From Thermoanaerobaculaceae bacterium (GTDB lineage: Bacteria; Acidobacteriota; Thermoanaerobaculia; Thermoanaerobaculales; Thermoanaerobaculaceae), in assembly GCA_022865555.1 (NCBI GenBank), contig JALHTD010000244.1:1-7025 (forward strand): 7,025 bases of DNA. The letters run 5' to 3'. The position numbers and the translations under genes are program-made. Positions 1-6,625 of this stretch are shown here, piece after piece (position 1 is the stretch's first letter; every line of letters begins with the position of its first letter). The notes under the pieces were generated by a model. The model had not been told where the DNA came from. It worked only from the letters and a program-made list of their open reading frames with translations, and did not search any database.

Positions 1-1286
1 AGTTCATGGCCGTGGTCAGCCAACCGCTCGGGGCTGCGGCGGCGCTCGCTTTCCTGCACCCCCGCCGCGCCCTCGCGATCGCCGAGGTCGCCAACCGATA
101 CCCGGGCAGCGCCGAGGAAGTCGCCGGGGACGAGACGTTCTGGGCGGAGATCCAGCGCGCCTTCGTGGTGGACCGCACGGTCATCACCCTCAACAACGGC
201 GGCGTCAGCCCTTCGCCCGCGGCGGTTCAGGAGGCCCAGCGGCGCTATCAGGAGTACTCCAATGCCGCCCCCGCCTACACCATGTGGCGTGTGCTCGAAC
301 CCCAGCGCGAGACGGTGCGGGAGAATCTGGCGCGGTTCTTCGGATGCGACGCGGAGGAGGTCGCCCTCACCCGCAACACTTCCGAGGGCCTGGAGACGTG
401 CCAGTTCGGTTTCGACCTCAAGGCCGGCGACGAGGTGCTCACGTCCAACCAGGACTACCCGAGAATGATCACGACCTTCAAGCAGCGCGAGCGGCGCGAA
501 GGAATCGTCCTGAAGCAGATATCCCTGCCCACCCCCGCCGAGGACCCGGACCAGGTGGTACGGGCGTTCGAGGCGGCAATCACCCCGAAGACCCGTCTGA
601 TCCTGGTGAGTCACATGATCTTCCTCACCGGCCAGGTGCTGCCGGTGCGCCAGGTCGTCGCGATGGGGCGCCGCAGGGGGATCCCGGTGCTGGTGGACGG
701 CGCCCACACCTTCGCGCATCTGGCCTTCACGCAGGCCGACCTCGACTGTGACTACTACGCCACCAGCCTGCACAAGTGGCTCTTCGCGCCCCACGGCACC
801 GGCATGCTGTACGTCCGGCGCGAGAAGATCCGCGGCCTCTGGCCGCTGATGGCGGCGCCCGCCGAGCTCGACGGGAACATCCGAAAGTTCGAGGAGATCG
901 GCACCCACCCCGCGGCGCCCTACCTGGCGATCGGGGAGGCACTCACCTTCACGACCGGCATCGGCCCAAGGCGTAAGGAGGCGCGGCTTCGCTACCTGCG
1001 TGACCGCTGGGCCACGTGTCTTTCCCGTCACGCTCGCGTGCGGCTCCACACCAGCCTCAAGCCCGGGCTCTCGTGCGGCCTGGCGCTCGTGCAGCTCGAG
1101 GGGGTGGACTCGGGCAGGCTCGCCGACTACCTCTGGGCCAAGCACCGGATCATCGTGGCCGCCATCAAGCACGACGAGTTCGAGGGGATCCGGGTCGCTC
1201 CCAGCGTCTACACGACCCCCGACGAGATCGACCAGTTTTGCGAGGCCATCGAAGCGGTACTCGAGAAAGGACTGCCGACCGCATGA
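1..1286 (+). CDS. Class V aminotransferase-fold PLP-dependent enzyme (isopenicillin N epimerase/cysteine desulfurase-like), probably Tat-exported; 5' end outside window
   Basis: A fold-type I PLP enzyme of the class V family that includes CefD epimerases, cysteine desulfurases and EgtE-like lyases. Numbered from the ATG at 6, I see LNNGG (62-66), the phosphate-cup motif TRNTSEGLE (122-130), VDGAH with the pyridine-N-binding Asp231 and His234, the Schiff-base Lys257 in SLHKW, and a late RVAPSVYTTPDEID stretch whose Arg396 is placed like the family's substrate-carboxylate Arg. This suggests an alpha-amino-acid substrate; the reaction cannot be read from sequence. The ATG at 6 is probably not the true start. 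Residues 1-25 are a hydrophobic run ending RRALA, with no basic residue before the hydrophobic core, and the codon just before the ATG is Phe (TTC, 3-5), preceded by a codon ending AG. That fits a Tat motif R-R-x-F-M with its arginines just outside the window. Tat export would suit an enzyme folded around PLP. The stop overlaps the next gene's start. Confidence 0.85.
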   Translation, partial: FMAVVSQPLGAAAALAFLHPRRALAIAEVANRYPGSAEEVAGDETFWAEIQRAFVVDRTVITLNNGGVSPSPAAVQEAQRRYQEYSNAAPAYTMWRVLEPQRETVRENLARFFGCDAEEVALTRNTSEGLETCQFGFDLKAGDEVLTSNQDYPRMITTFKQRERREGIVLKQISLPTPAEDPDQVVRAFEAAITPKTRLILVSHMIFLTGQVLPVRQVVAMGRRRGIPVLVDGAHTFAHLAFTQADLDCDYYATSLHKWLFAPHGTGMLYVRREKIRGLWPLMAAPAELDGNIRKFEEIGTHPAAPYLAIGEALTFTTGIGPRRKEARLRYLRDRWATCLSRHARVRLHTSLKPGLSCGLALVQLEGVDSGRLADYLWAKHRIIVAAIKHDEFEGIRVAPSVYTTPDEIDQFCEAIEAVLEKGLPTA

Positions 1287-1717
1287 GAACCTGGCTCGCT
1301 CTTCTGGCGTGTGCCCTGCTCCTGACGGCCTGCGGCCAGCACGCGCAGGTGGTCGTCACCGACAACGCCCCCAAGGCGATCGGCCCGTACTCGCAGGCGG
1401 TACGTGCGGGCAACACCCTCTACCTGTCCGGTCAGCTCGCCATCGACCCCGCGACCGGCGAGATCGTCAAGGGCGGGATCGAGGCCGAGACGCACCAGGC
1501 CCTGGAGAACCTCAAGGCGGTCCTGGAGGCGGCCGGCTACTCGCTGGAAAACGTCGTGTCCTGCCAGGTCTTCCTCGCCGACATGGACGACTTCACGACG
1601 ATGAACAAGGTCTACGCGGGGTACTTCCCGAGACAGCCGCCCGCCCGCGCCACCGTCGAGGTGGCCGAGCTGCCGAAGGACGCCCTGATCGAGATCAGCG
1701 CCATCGCCGTCCGCTAG
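1283..1717 (+). CDS. RidA/YjgF-family enamine/imine deaminase made as a lipoprotein
   Basis: A 144-residue protein with a complete RidA domain. It has GPYSQAV (34-40), LSGQLAIDPATGEI (48-61) and PPARATVEVAELPKDALIEI (119-138), which contains Arg122 and Glu137, the counterparts of E. coli RidA Arg105 and Glu120. Family members that keep this Arg hydrolyse reactive 2-aminoacrylate-type enamines/imines released by PLP enzymes to keto acids and ammonia. Unusually, the N-terminus is a lipoprotein signal: MRTWLALLACALLLTAC with lipobox L14-T15-A16-C17, so maturation would leave lipidated Cys17. Gly at +2 gives no inner-membrane (Asp) retention signal, so the outer membrane is likely if a Lol system exists. 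Only a few residues separate Cys17 from the first RidA strand. The start is chosen because ATGA overlaps the upstream stop, AAAGGA (1266-1271) lies 11 bases before it, and it begins exactly at the signal peptide. Ordinary RidA proteins are about 128 residues and cytosolic, and the mature form here is 128. Confidence 0.93.
   Translation: MRTWLALLACALLLTACGQHAQVVVTDNAPKAIGPYSQAVRAGNTLYLSGQLAIDPATGEIVKGGIEAETHQALENLKAVLEAAGYSLENVVSCQVFLADMDDFTTMNKVYAGYFPRQPPARATVEVAELPKDALIEISAIAVR
1714..1717. other. Shared palindromic stop site (CTAG) of two convergent genes
   Basis: The plus-strand RidA gene ends with TAG at 1715-1717. The minus-strand hydrolase gene ends with TAG read from 1716 to 1714. The self-complementary CTAG therefore supplies both stop codons, and the two genes overlap tail to tail by 4 bases with no intergenic space. 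Each transcript must end inside, or run into, the other gene's antisense strand. Confidence 0.95.
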
Positions 1718-3102
1718 CGCAGCGAGAACAGCGTCCACGGACGCGAGGGCAGGTCCCTGAGAAGCTCCCTCTGCCAGCCGTACTCCGGGTGCCGCTGCAG
1801 GAACTCCACGGCCACGAAATTCAGCCCGCACGGGTGGCCCATGGCGGCCCACATCTCCATGCCTTGCACCATCGCGGCGTCGGCGACCTTTGCCTGAACG
1901 GTGCCCGCCGGGCCGAACGCCTCCTGCCACGGCTTCATCCCGCGCGGCGAGAGGTCCACGTGGCCGCACAGCGTCCTCTCGCTGGGCGCGTTGGCCTTCT
2001 TCTCGTAGGCGTCGTAGTGGTCCGCGAGGAAGCGCTTGGCCGCCTCCACGTCGATTCTCCCCCTGGACTCGGGCATGAGCCGCTCCCAACACGTTCGGCG
2101 AGCGCACCCGCTCACTCCGAAATCCGTGGCCGGGAATTCCGTCTCCTCGGTCGTCAGCTTTGGGTTGACGGGGAAGTTGGCGCCCACGAAGTAGCCATCA
2201 CTCGTGCGCTCGAGCGTGACGTTCTTCAATCCGAGCTCGAGACGTGCGATCTCGTTGCGCTTGGTGTCCGCAAGCAGCCAGGTGTTGGCGTAGCCGCCGT
2301 TGTTGCGATACGCCATGATCCGGACGAAGTCGTCGATGCTTGCCGAATACTGCATGGCCTTGCGGGCACGCACAAACTCGGGGACGCCGTTCGGCTCGAA
2401 GCCCTTGAACTGCGAGATCGTCGTCTCGGTAATGGCGATGCCCGCGGAGTTCATTCCGAAGTCGTCACCGCTGTGGATAAGACCCGGGAAGCCATCCATG
2501 AGGATCCCGTACCCCTTCTCCGGGCGGATGTCGAAGATGATGTTCCACCGCGACCCTTCCAGGTATCCGGACCAGTTGTTGTGCGCGATCACCGGCTGGC
2601 CGCCGCGCGTCCAACTGCCGGTGGCCACGAACGCGCTGCAACGCTGGGGTGCCGAGGATGTCTTTTGCTTGTCGAGCCAGTCGGTGTAGTAGGGCAGCTC
2701 GAGGTTGCCGTTGAGCACCACCAGGTCTGTGACATCGATGGTGACGCCGCGCGCCGCCAGACCCTCCGAGATGCCGCGCAGCTCCTGTCGGTACTCCTCC
2801 TCGACGCGCGGCCAGAAAACCGTCTCGGCAGCGGTGCGGAGGAACGCCCAATCCCGCTTCGTTTCGTGCGGCAGCGAGAGCTGGATGACCTTGATCGCGT
2901 CGGCGATCTCCGGCGCCAGGAGGTAGCCGTGCTGGAAGCCGATCTGCGCGGGAGATCCCTGCAGCCGCACCGGGATCCAGCCGCTGACCTCGGCGCCACG
3001 CCACGAGCCGGCGAGCCGGGGATCGGCCGTCGGCCCGCACGAAAGCAGGGAGGGAATAAGCACCGCCAGGAAGAGCATGACGGAAGTCACTCGTGGTTTC
3101 AT
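1714..3102 (-). CDS. Phospholipase B-like / C45-type Ntn-hydrolase lipoprotein
   Basis: A 462-residue protein that reads like the phospholipase B-like family (PLBD1/2-type) and related C45 acyltransferase/hydrolases, which are N-terminal-nucleophile enzymes that self-cleave before a Cys. Landmarks are GFQHGYLLAPEI (55-66), RCSAFVATGSW with the likely nucleophile Cys155 (codon 2640-2638), HNNWSGY (174-180), FPGLIHSGDDFGMNSAG (205-221), ITETTI (224-229) and YRNNGGYANTWLLAD (265-279). The last four have recognisable counterparts in animal PLBD proteins. The N-terminus is a lipoprotein signal, MKPRVTSVMLFLAVLIPSLLSC, with lipobox L-L-S-C22. The start at 3102 is chosen over longer in-frame extensions because it begins at this signal and has GAGGA five bases upstream. 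Substrates could be phospholipids, lysolipids or N-acyl amides; the sequence does not decide. It lies 38 bases after gpsA with no clear terminator between, so it is probably the last gene of that operon. Local G+C (about 61% at 2281-2460) is below that of cinA. Confidence 0.82.
   Translation of the reverse strand: MKPRVTSVMLFLAVLIPSLLSCGPTADPRLAGSWRGAEVSGWIPVRLQGSPAQIGFQHGYLLAPEIADAIKVIQLSLPHETKRDWAFLRTAAETVFWPRVEEEYRQELRGISEGLAARGVTIDVTDLVVLNGNLELPYYTDWLDKQKTSSAPQRCSAFVATGSWTRGGQPVIAHNNWSGYLEGSRWNIIFDIRPEKGYGILMDGFPGLIHSGDDFGMNSAGIAITETTISQFKGFEPNGVPEFVRARKAMQYSASIDDFVRIMAYRNNGGYANTWLLADTKRNEIARLELGLKNVTLERTSDGYFVGANFPVNPKLTTEETEFPATDFGVSGCARRTCWERLMPESRGRIDVEAAKRFLADHYDAYEKKANAPSERTLCGHVDLSPRGMKPWQEAFGPAGTVQAKVADAAMVQGMEMWAAMGHPCGLNFVAVEFLQRHPEYGWQRELLRDLPSRPWTLFSLR
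1731..1758 (+). terminator. Possible RNA hairpins just past the RidA stop
   Basis: Fourteen bases after the RidA stop lies GCGTCC-AC-GGACGC (1731-1744), a perfect 6-bp inverted repeat with a 2-base centre, foldable as five pairs with a CACG loop. AGGG-CAGGT-CCCT (1746-1758) follows at once. There is no T-tract, so this is not a standard intrinsic terminator. It also lies inside the last codons of the opposing gene, where it may be a by-product of coding sequence. The position suits 3'-end formation for the plus-strand unit, but the call is weak. Confidence 0.25.
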
Positions 3103-3107
3103 TGTCG

Positions 3108-3112
3108 TCCTC
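3108..3112 (-). promoter_or_regulatory. Ribosome binding site of the Ntn-hydrolase lipoprotein gene
   Basis: GAGGA on the minus strand ends 5 bases before the ATG at 3102. It decides the start in favour of the lipoprotein signal peptide and against the in-frame upstream extension through the gpsA region. Confidence 0.7.
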
Positions 3113-3140
3113 GATCCACGGTTCACGACGGTCAGCGAGT

Positions 3141-4139
3141 TCAGAGCAGCGCTTCTTCCTTGAGTGTTCGCGTCATGAGGGCGGGGACCGCGGCCCGTGG
3201 GGAAATCTTTCCGGCCAGGATCGACTCGACTACAAAGGTGATCGGCATCTCGACCCCGTGGCGGCGGGCAAGCTCGGCGGCAGCGCGCGCGGTGGGCACG
3301 CCCTCCGCGACCTCGCGGCCGGCCAGGATCCGCTCGAGGGGCTCGCCGCGCCCCAGCCGCTCTCCGACGCTGCGGTTGCGCGAGAGCGCGCCGGTGCACG
3401 TGAGCACCAGGTCCCCCATGCCCGCGAGGCCCCTGAACGTCTCCTCCCGGCCCCCGAGCGTGACGCCGAGTCGCGCGATCTCGTGCAGCCCGCGCGTCAG
3501 CAGCGCCGCGAGCGCGTTGAGACCGAGCTCGAGGCCCGTCGCCATCCCGGCGGCGATCGCGATCACGTTCTTGAGGGCTCCGGCCAGCTCCACCCCGACC
3601 ACATCGGAGGCGGTGTAGAACCGGAACGACTTGTCGGAGAATGCTTCCTGGAGCTCACGCAGGGCGGTAGCGTCCGTCCCCGCCAGCACTGCGGCGGTGG
3701 GCAGTCCCACCGCCACCTCGCGGGCGAACGACGGACCCGAGAGCGCCGCGAATGCCCCCTCCGGCAGGCCGAGCTCGGCGCGCACCAGCTCGTCCATGCA
3801 GGAAAGGCTCGCCACCTCGATCCCCTTGCTGGCCGAGACAAGGACCGCATCCGCGGGCAGGTGCGGACGCAGACCTCGCAGGACCTCGCGGGCGAACTGG
3901 ACCGGGACAACGAACACGATCGCCCGCGCCCCGGCGACCGCAGCCGCCAGCTCACCCGTAACCTCCACCTGCTCGGGGATCGTGAAATCCGAGAGGAACA
4001 GGGGGTTGCGGCGGGCCCCCCGGATGCCCTCGACGACTTCCTTCTCGTGCGCCCACAGCGAGACCTCACACCCCACCCGGGCCAGGTGCATGGCCAGGGC
4101 GGTCCCCCAGGAGCCGGCACCGACGACCGCGACCCTCAT
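3141..4139 (-). CDS. gpsA: NAD(P)+-dependent sn-glycerol-3-phosphate dehydrogenase
   Basis: Cytosolic enzyme that interconverts dihydroxyacetone phosphate and sn-glycerol-3-phosphate (EC 1.1.1.94), supplying the backbone for phospholipids. It has 332 residues, the usual GpsA length. The Rossmann motif GAGSWGTA is at 7-14, followed by VVPVQF (77-82), SASKGIE (102-108), SGPSFA (134-139), the catalytic Lys190 in GALKNVIAIAAG, GLAGMGDLVLTCTG (237-250), SRNRSVG (253-259) and EGVPT (279-283). All key positions look intact. The start at 4139 is fixed by the dinucleotide-binding strand beginning at residue 2 and by an ATGA overlap with the plsY stop. A GGGGGAG stretch lies 8 bases upstream, inside plsY. 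It acts directly before PlsY in the pathway, so the two neighbours form a substrate-product pair and are probably made from one transcript. Confidence 0.97.
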   Translation of the reverse strand: MRVAVVGAGSWGTALAMHLARVGCEVSLWAHEKEVVEGIRGARRNPLFLSDFTIPEQVEVTGELAAAVAGARAIVFVVPVQFAREVLRGLRPHLPADAVLVSASKGIEVASLSCMDELVRAELGLPEGAFAALSGPSFAREVAVGLPTAAVLAGTDATALRELQEAFSDKSFRFYTASDVVGVELAGALKNVIAIAAGMATGLELGLNALAALLTRGLHEIARLGVTLGGREETFRGLAGMGDLVLTCTGALSRNRSVGERLGRGEPLERILAGREVAEGVPTARAAAELARRHGVEMPITFVVESILAGKISPRAAVPALMTRTLKEEALL

Positions 4140-4732
4140 CGCTTCTTCTCCCCCAGCCGCGGCTCCTCGCCACGCGCCAGCCGCGCGAGGTTCCCGCGGT
4201 GCCGCCAGATGATCACGAGGGCCGCCAGCACGGCGCACAACACCACCGGACCCGGCGGGCGGGAGATGAAGAAGAGCGCGACGGGGAAAGCGGCCGCAGT
4301 AGCGACGCTCGCCAGCGACACGATCCGGAACGCCAGCAACATGGCGATCCACACGCCAGCGACGACCAGCATCGGCAGCCAGGCGAGTGTGAAGAACACA
4401 CCGGTCCCCGTCGCGACGCCCTTCCCGCCGGAAAAGCGCAGCCAGACCGGGAAGCAGTGCCCGACGATCGCCGCCAGTCCCGCCGCGGCCACCCAGTCCG
4501 GGTTGGCGGTCACCTGCCGCATGAGCAGGACCGCCGCCACGCCCTTGGCGATGTCGAGGATCGCAATCGGGAGGGCCACCTTCCACCCTGCGGCCCGCAG
4601 CGCGTTGGTGGCGCCGACGTTGCCCGAACCAACCTGCCGCACGTCACCCCGCCCCACCGCCTTCACGAACAGGAAGGCGAAGGGGATCGAGCCCACAAAG
4701 TACGCCACAGCCAGCATGAGCTCCCTTGCCAT
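4136..4732 (-). CDS. plsY: Glycerol-3-phosphate acyltransferase (acyl-phosphate dependent)
   Basis: Inner-membrane enzyme that moves an acyl chain from acyl-phosphate (made by PlsX) to position 1 of glycerol-3-phosphate, giving lysophosphatidate (EC 2.3.1.275). It has 198 residues with several hydrophobic spans. The three PlsY loop motifs are visible: GSGNVGATNALR (35-46), GHCFPVWLRFSGGKGVAT (91-108, including the phosphate-binding SGGKG), and a C-terminal IWRHRGNLARLARGEE (175-190). The early GSIPF (14-18) is also typical. The start at 4732 has GGGAGG five bases upstream. A second in-frame ATG at residue 6 would be less well placed for the SD. The gene overlaps gpsA by 4 bases and follows thpR after 19. 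plsX is not in the window. Confidence 0.97.
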   Translation of the reverse strand: MARELMLAVAYFVGSIPFAFLFVKAVGRGDVRQVGSGNVGATNALRAAGWKVALPIAILDIAKGVAAVLLMRQVTANPDWVAAAGLAAIVGHCFPVWLRFSGGKGVATGTGVFFTLAWLPMLVVAGVWIAMLLAFRIVSLASVATAAAFPVALFFISRPPGPVVLCAVLAALVIIWRHRGNLARLARGEEPRLGEKKR

Positions 4733-4737
4733 CACGG

Positions 4738-4743
4738 CCTCCC
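4738..4743 (-). promoter_or_regulatory. Ribosome binding site of plsY
   Basis: GGGAGG on the minus strand, 5 bases before the ATG at 4732, inside the 19-base gap after the thpR stop. It supports the ATG at 4732 rather than the one at 4717. Confidence 0.7.
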
Positions 4744-4751
4744 GCGCCCCC

Positions 4752-5302
4752 TCACGGCCCGACCCTCCAGCGCCGTAACGGCGTGTACACCGCCCCGGCG
4801 TGCCCCAGTTCGCTCTGGAAGAGTACGGCCTCCCGCGCCACGAACTCGGGGAACCGCCACTTCCCCACCTGGAACAGGAAGTGCTCCACCGCCTGCACTC
4901 CCCACGGGCGCTCCAGGCGCGCAAGCGTGAGGTGGAGCGAGAACACCCGTGCCTCGCGCGCCACACCGAGGCCCGCCGCCGCGTCCTCCATCACCCGTGC
5001 CCAGGCGTCGAGCCCGGCGGCTTGACCACCGACCCATGCGACGCGCGGGCGACGATCGTGGGGGAAGTATCCGCCCCCCCCGAGCCGGATGGTCACCGGC
5101 GAGAGGGAGGAGAGCATTCCAGCGATCGCCCTGTCCAGCCCATCCACCAGTTCCGGCGGCTGCTCGCCGAGGAACTTGAGGGTGATGTGCATCCCCTCCG
5201 GGCGCACCCAGTGCGCCGGGGGCTGGTCCCGCTTGAGGGGATCCAGTCCGTTCCGGAGAACCTCACGAACCTCCTCGGGCAGATCCACCGCGATGAACAG
5301 CC

Positions 5303-5306
<4 letters not shown>
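4752..5306 (-). CDS. thpR: RNA 2',3'-cyclic 3'-phosphodiesterase (2H phosphoesterase, LigT/ThpR family)
   Basis: A 184-residue 2H-phosphoesterase that opens RNA 2',3'-cyclic phosphates to 2'-phosphates (EC 3.1.4.58). Older annotations call it 2'-5' RNA ligase. Both signature motifs are present: H40-I-T-L in GMHITLKFLGE (38-48) and H125-L-T-L in FSLHLTLAR (122-130). The N-terminal MRLFIAVDLP strand is typical and fixes the start, which also has GGAGGA three bases upstream and overlaps the cinA stop (ATGA). The length is normal for the family. A cinA-thpR pair is familiar in several bacterial phyla, but its physiological reason is not evident from the sequence. The ending RRWRVGP is basic. Confidence 0.95.
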
Positions 5307-6535
<1,229 letters not shown>

Positions 6536-6541
6536 GGGGGG

Positions 6542-6547
6542 ATTGTA
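6542..6547 (-). promoter_or_regulatory. Candidate -10 box for cinA, placed for a leaderless transcript
   Basis: TACAAT on the minus strand matches the TATAAT consensus at five of six positions, including the key A2 and T6. It is separated from the cinA ATG by exactly six bases (all C), so transcription would begin at or next to the A of the start codon. No good -35 (best nearby GTCAAC/TCAACC) or extended -10 TG is present. In this GC-rich sequence such a hexamer is uncommon, but a chance match remains possible. Confidence 0.4.
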
Positions 6548-6588
6548 GCCTCCCGGACCAGGAGGGTTGACGCCTGGCACTCCCGCAG

Positions 6589-6604
6589 GCTTGCGCGAGC
6601 AAGC
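6589..6604. repeat. 16-base near-palindrome / hairpin with GCGA loop
   Basis: GCTTGC-GCGA-GCAAGC: a perfect 6-bp inverted repeat around a GNRA-type tetraloop, with 14 of 16 positions symmetric as duplex DNA. It lies 22 bases before the Nif3-like ATG and 54 before the cinA ATG. It could be a dimeric regulator's operator or, if transcribed, a small RNA hairpin. No T-tract follows and it sits upstream of both genes, so it is unlikely to be a terminator. Confidence 0.4.
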
Positions 6605-6625
6605 GACGTGGGTTCAAATGGCGTC

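Larger units (their letters stand above)
6536..6625. promoter_or_regulatory. Divergent intergenic region between cinA and the Nif3-like gene
   Basis: This 90-base spacer is the only place in the window where promoters for both the minus-strand run and the Nif3-like gene would be expected. It holds a -10-like box for cinA, a GCTTGC-GCGA-GCAAGC dyad, and CCAGG-N10-CCTGG (6558-6577). Neither gene has a well-spaced Shine-Dalgarno sequence. I see no convincing -35 box on either strand. Confidence 0.6.

Noticed and set aside
1..3102. A beta-lactam-type cluster, because a CefD-like PLP fold and a C45-like acyl hydrolase lie close together
   Set aside because: No peptide synthetase or isopenicillin N synthase is present. 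The PLP enzyme is only family-level similar, and the hydrolase looks closer to phospholipase B-like proteins and is on the opposite strand.
3103..3140. A terminator between gpsA and the hydrolase gene
   Set aside because: The 38 bases contain no stable inverted repeat followed by a T-run, so read-through seems more likely.
1000..3618. A very long plus-strand open frame (872 codons) across RidA and opposite the hydrolase and gpsA
   Set aside because: Its translation is low-complexity Arg/Pro/Ser/Ala with no recognisable domain. It overlaps genes with clear motifs on both strands. Long open antisense frames are expected in GC-rich DNA.
3093..4778. A 561-codon plus-strand frame opposite gpsA and plsY
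   Set aside because: The composition (rich in Arg, Gly, His, Pro) and full overlap with two well-supported genes mark it as a codon shadow.
6536..6580. A longer CinA starting at the GTG at 6580
   Set aside because: The added 15 residues are Pro/Gly-rich and unlike CinA N-termini. The GTG has no properly spaced SD, while the ATG at 6535 fits the family start.
6573..6596. A sigma-54 promoter (TGGCAC ... TTGC)
   Set aside because: The GG and GC elements are separated by 15 bases instead of the required 10.
6581..6625. A tRNA or tRNA remnant, from GTGGGTTCAAAT next to a hairpin
   Set aside because: The T-loop-like TTCAAAT is not flanked by complementary stems (GTGGG faces GGCGT), and no acceptor, D or anticodon arms can be placed.
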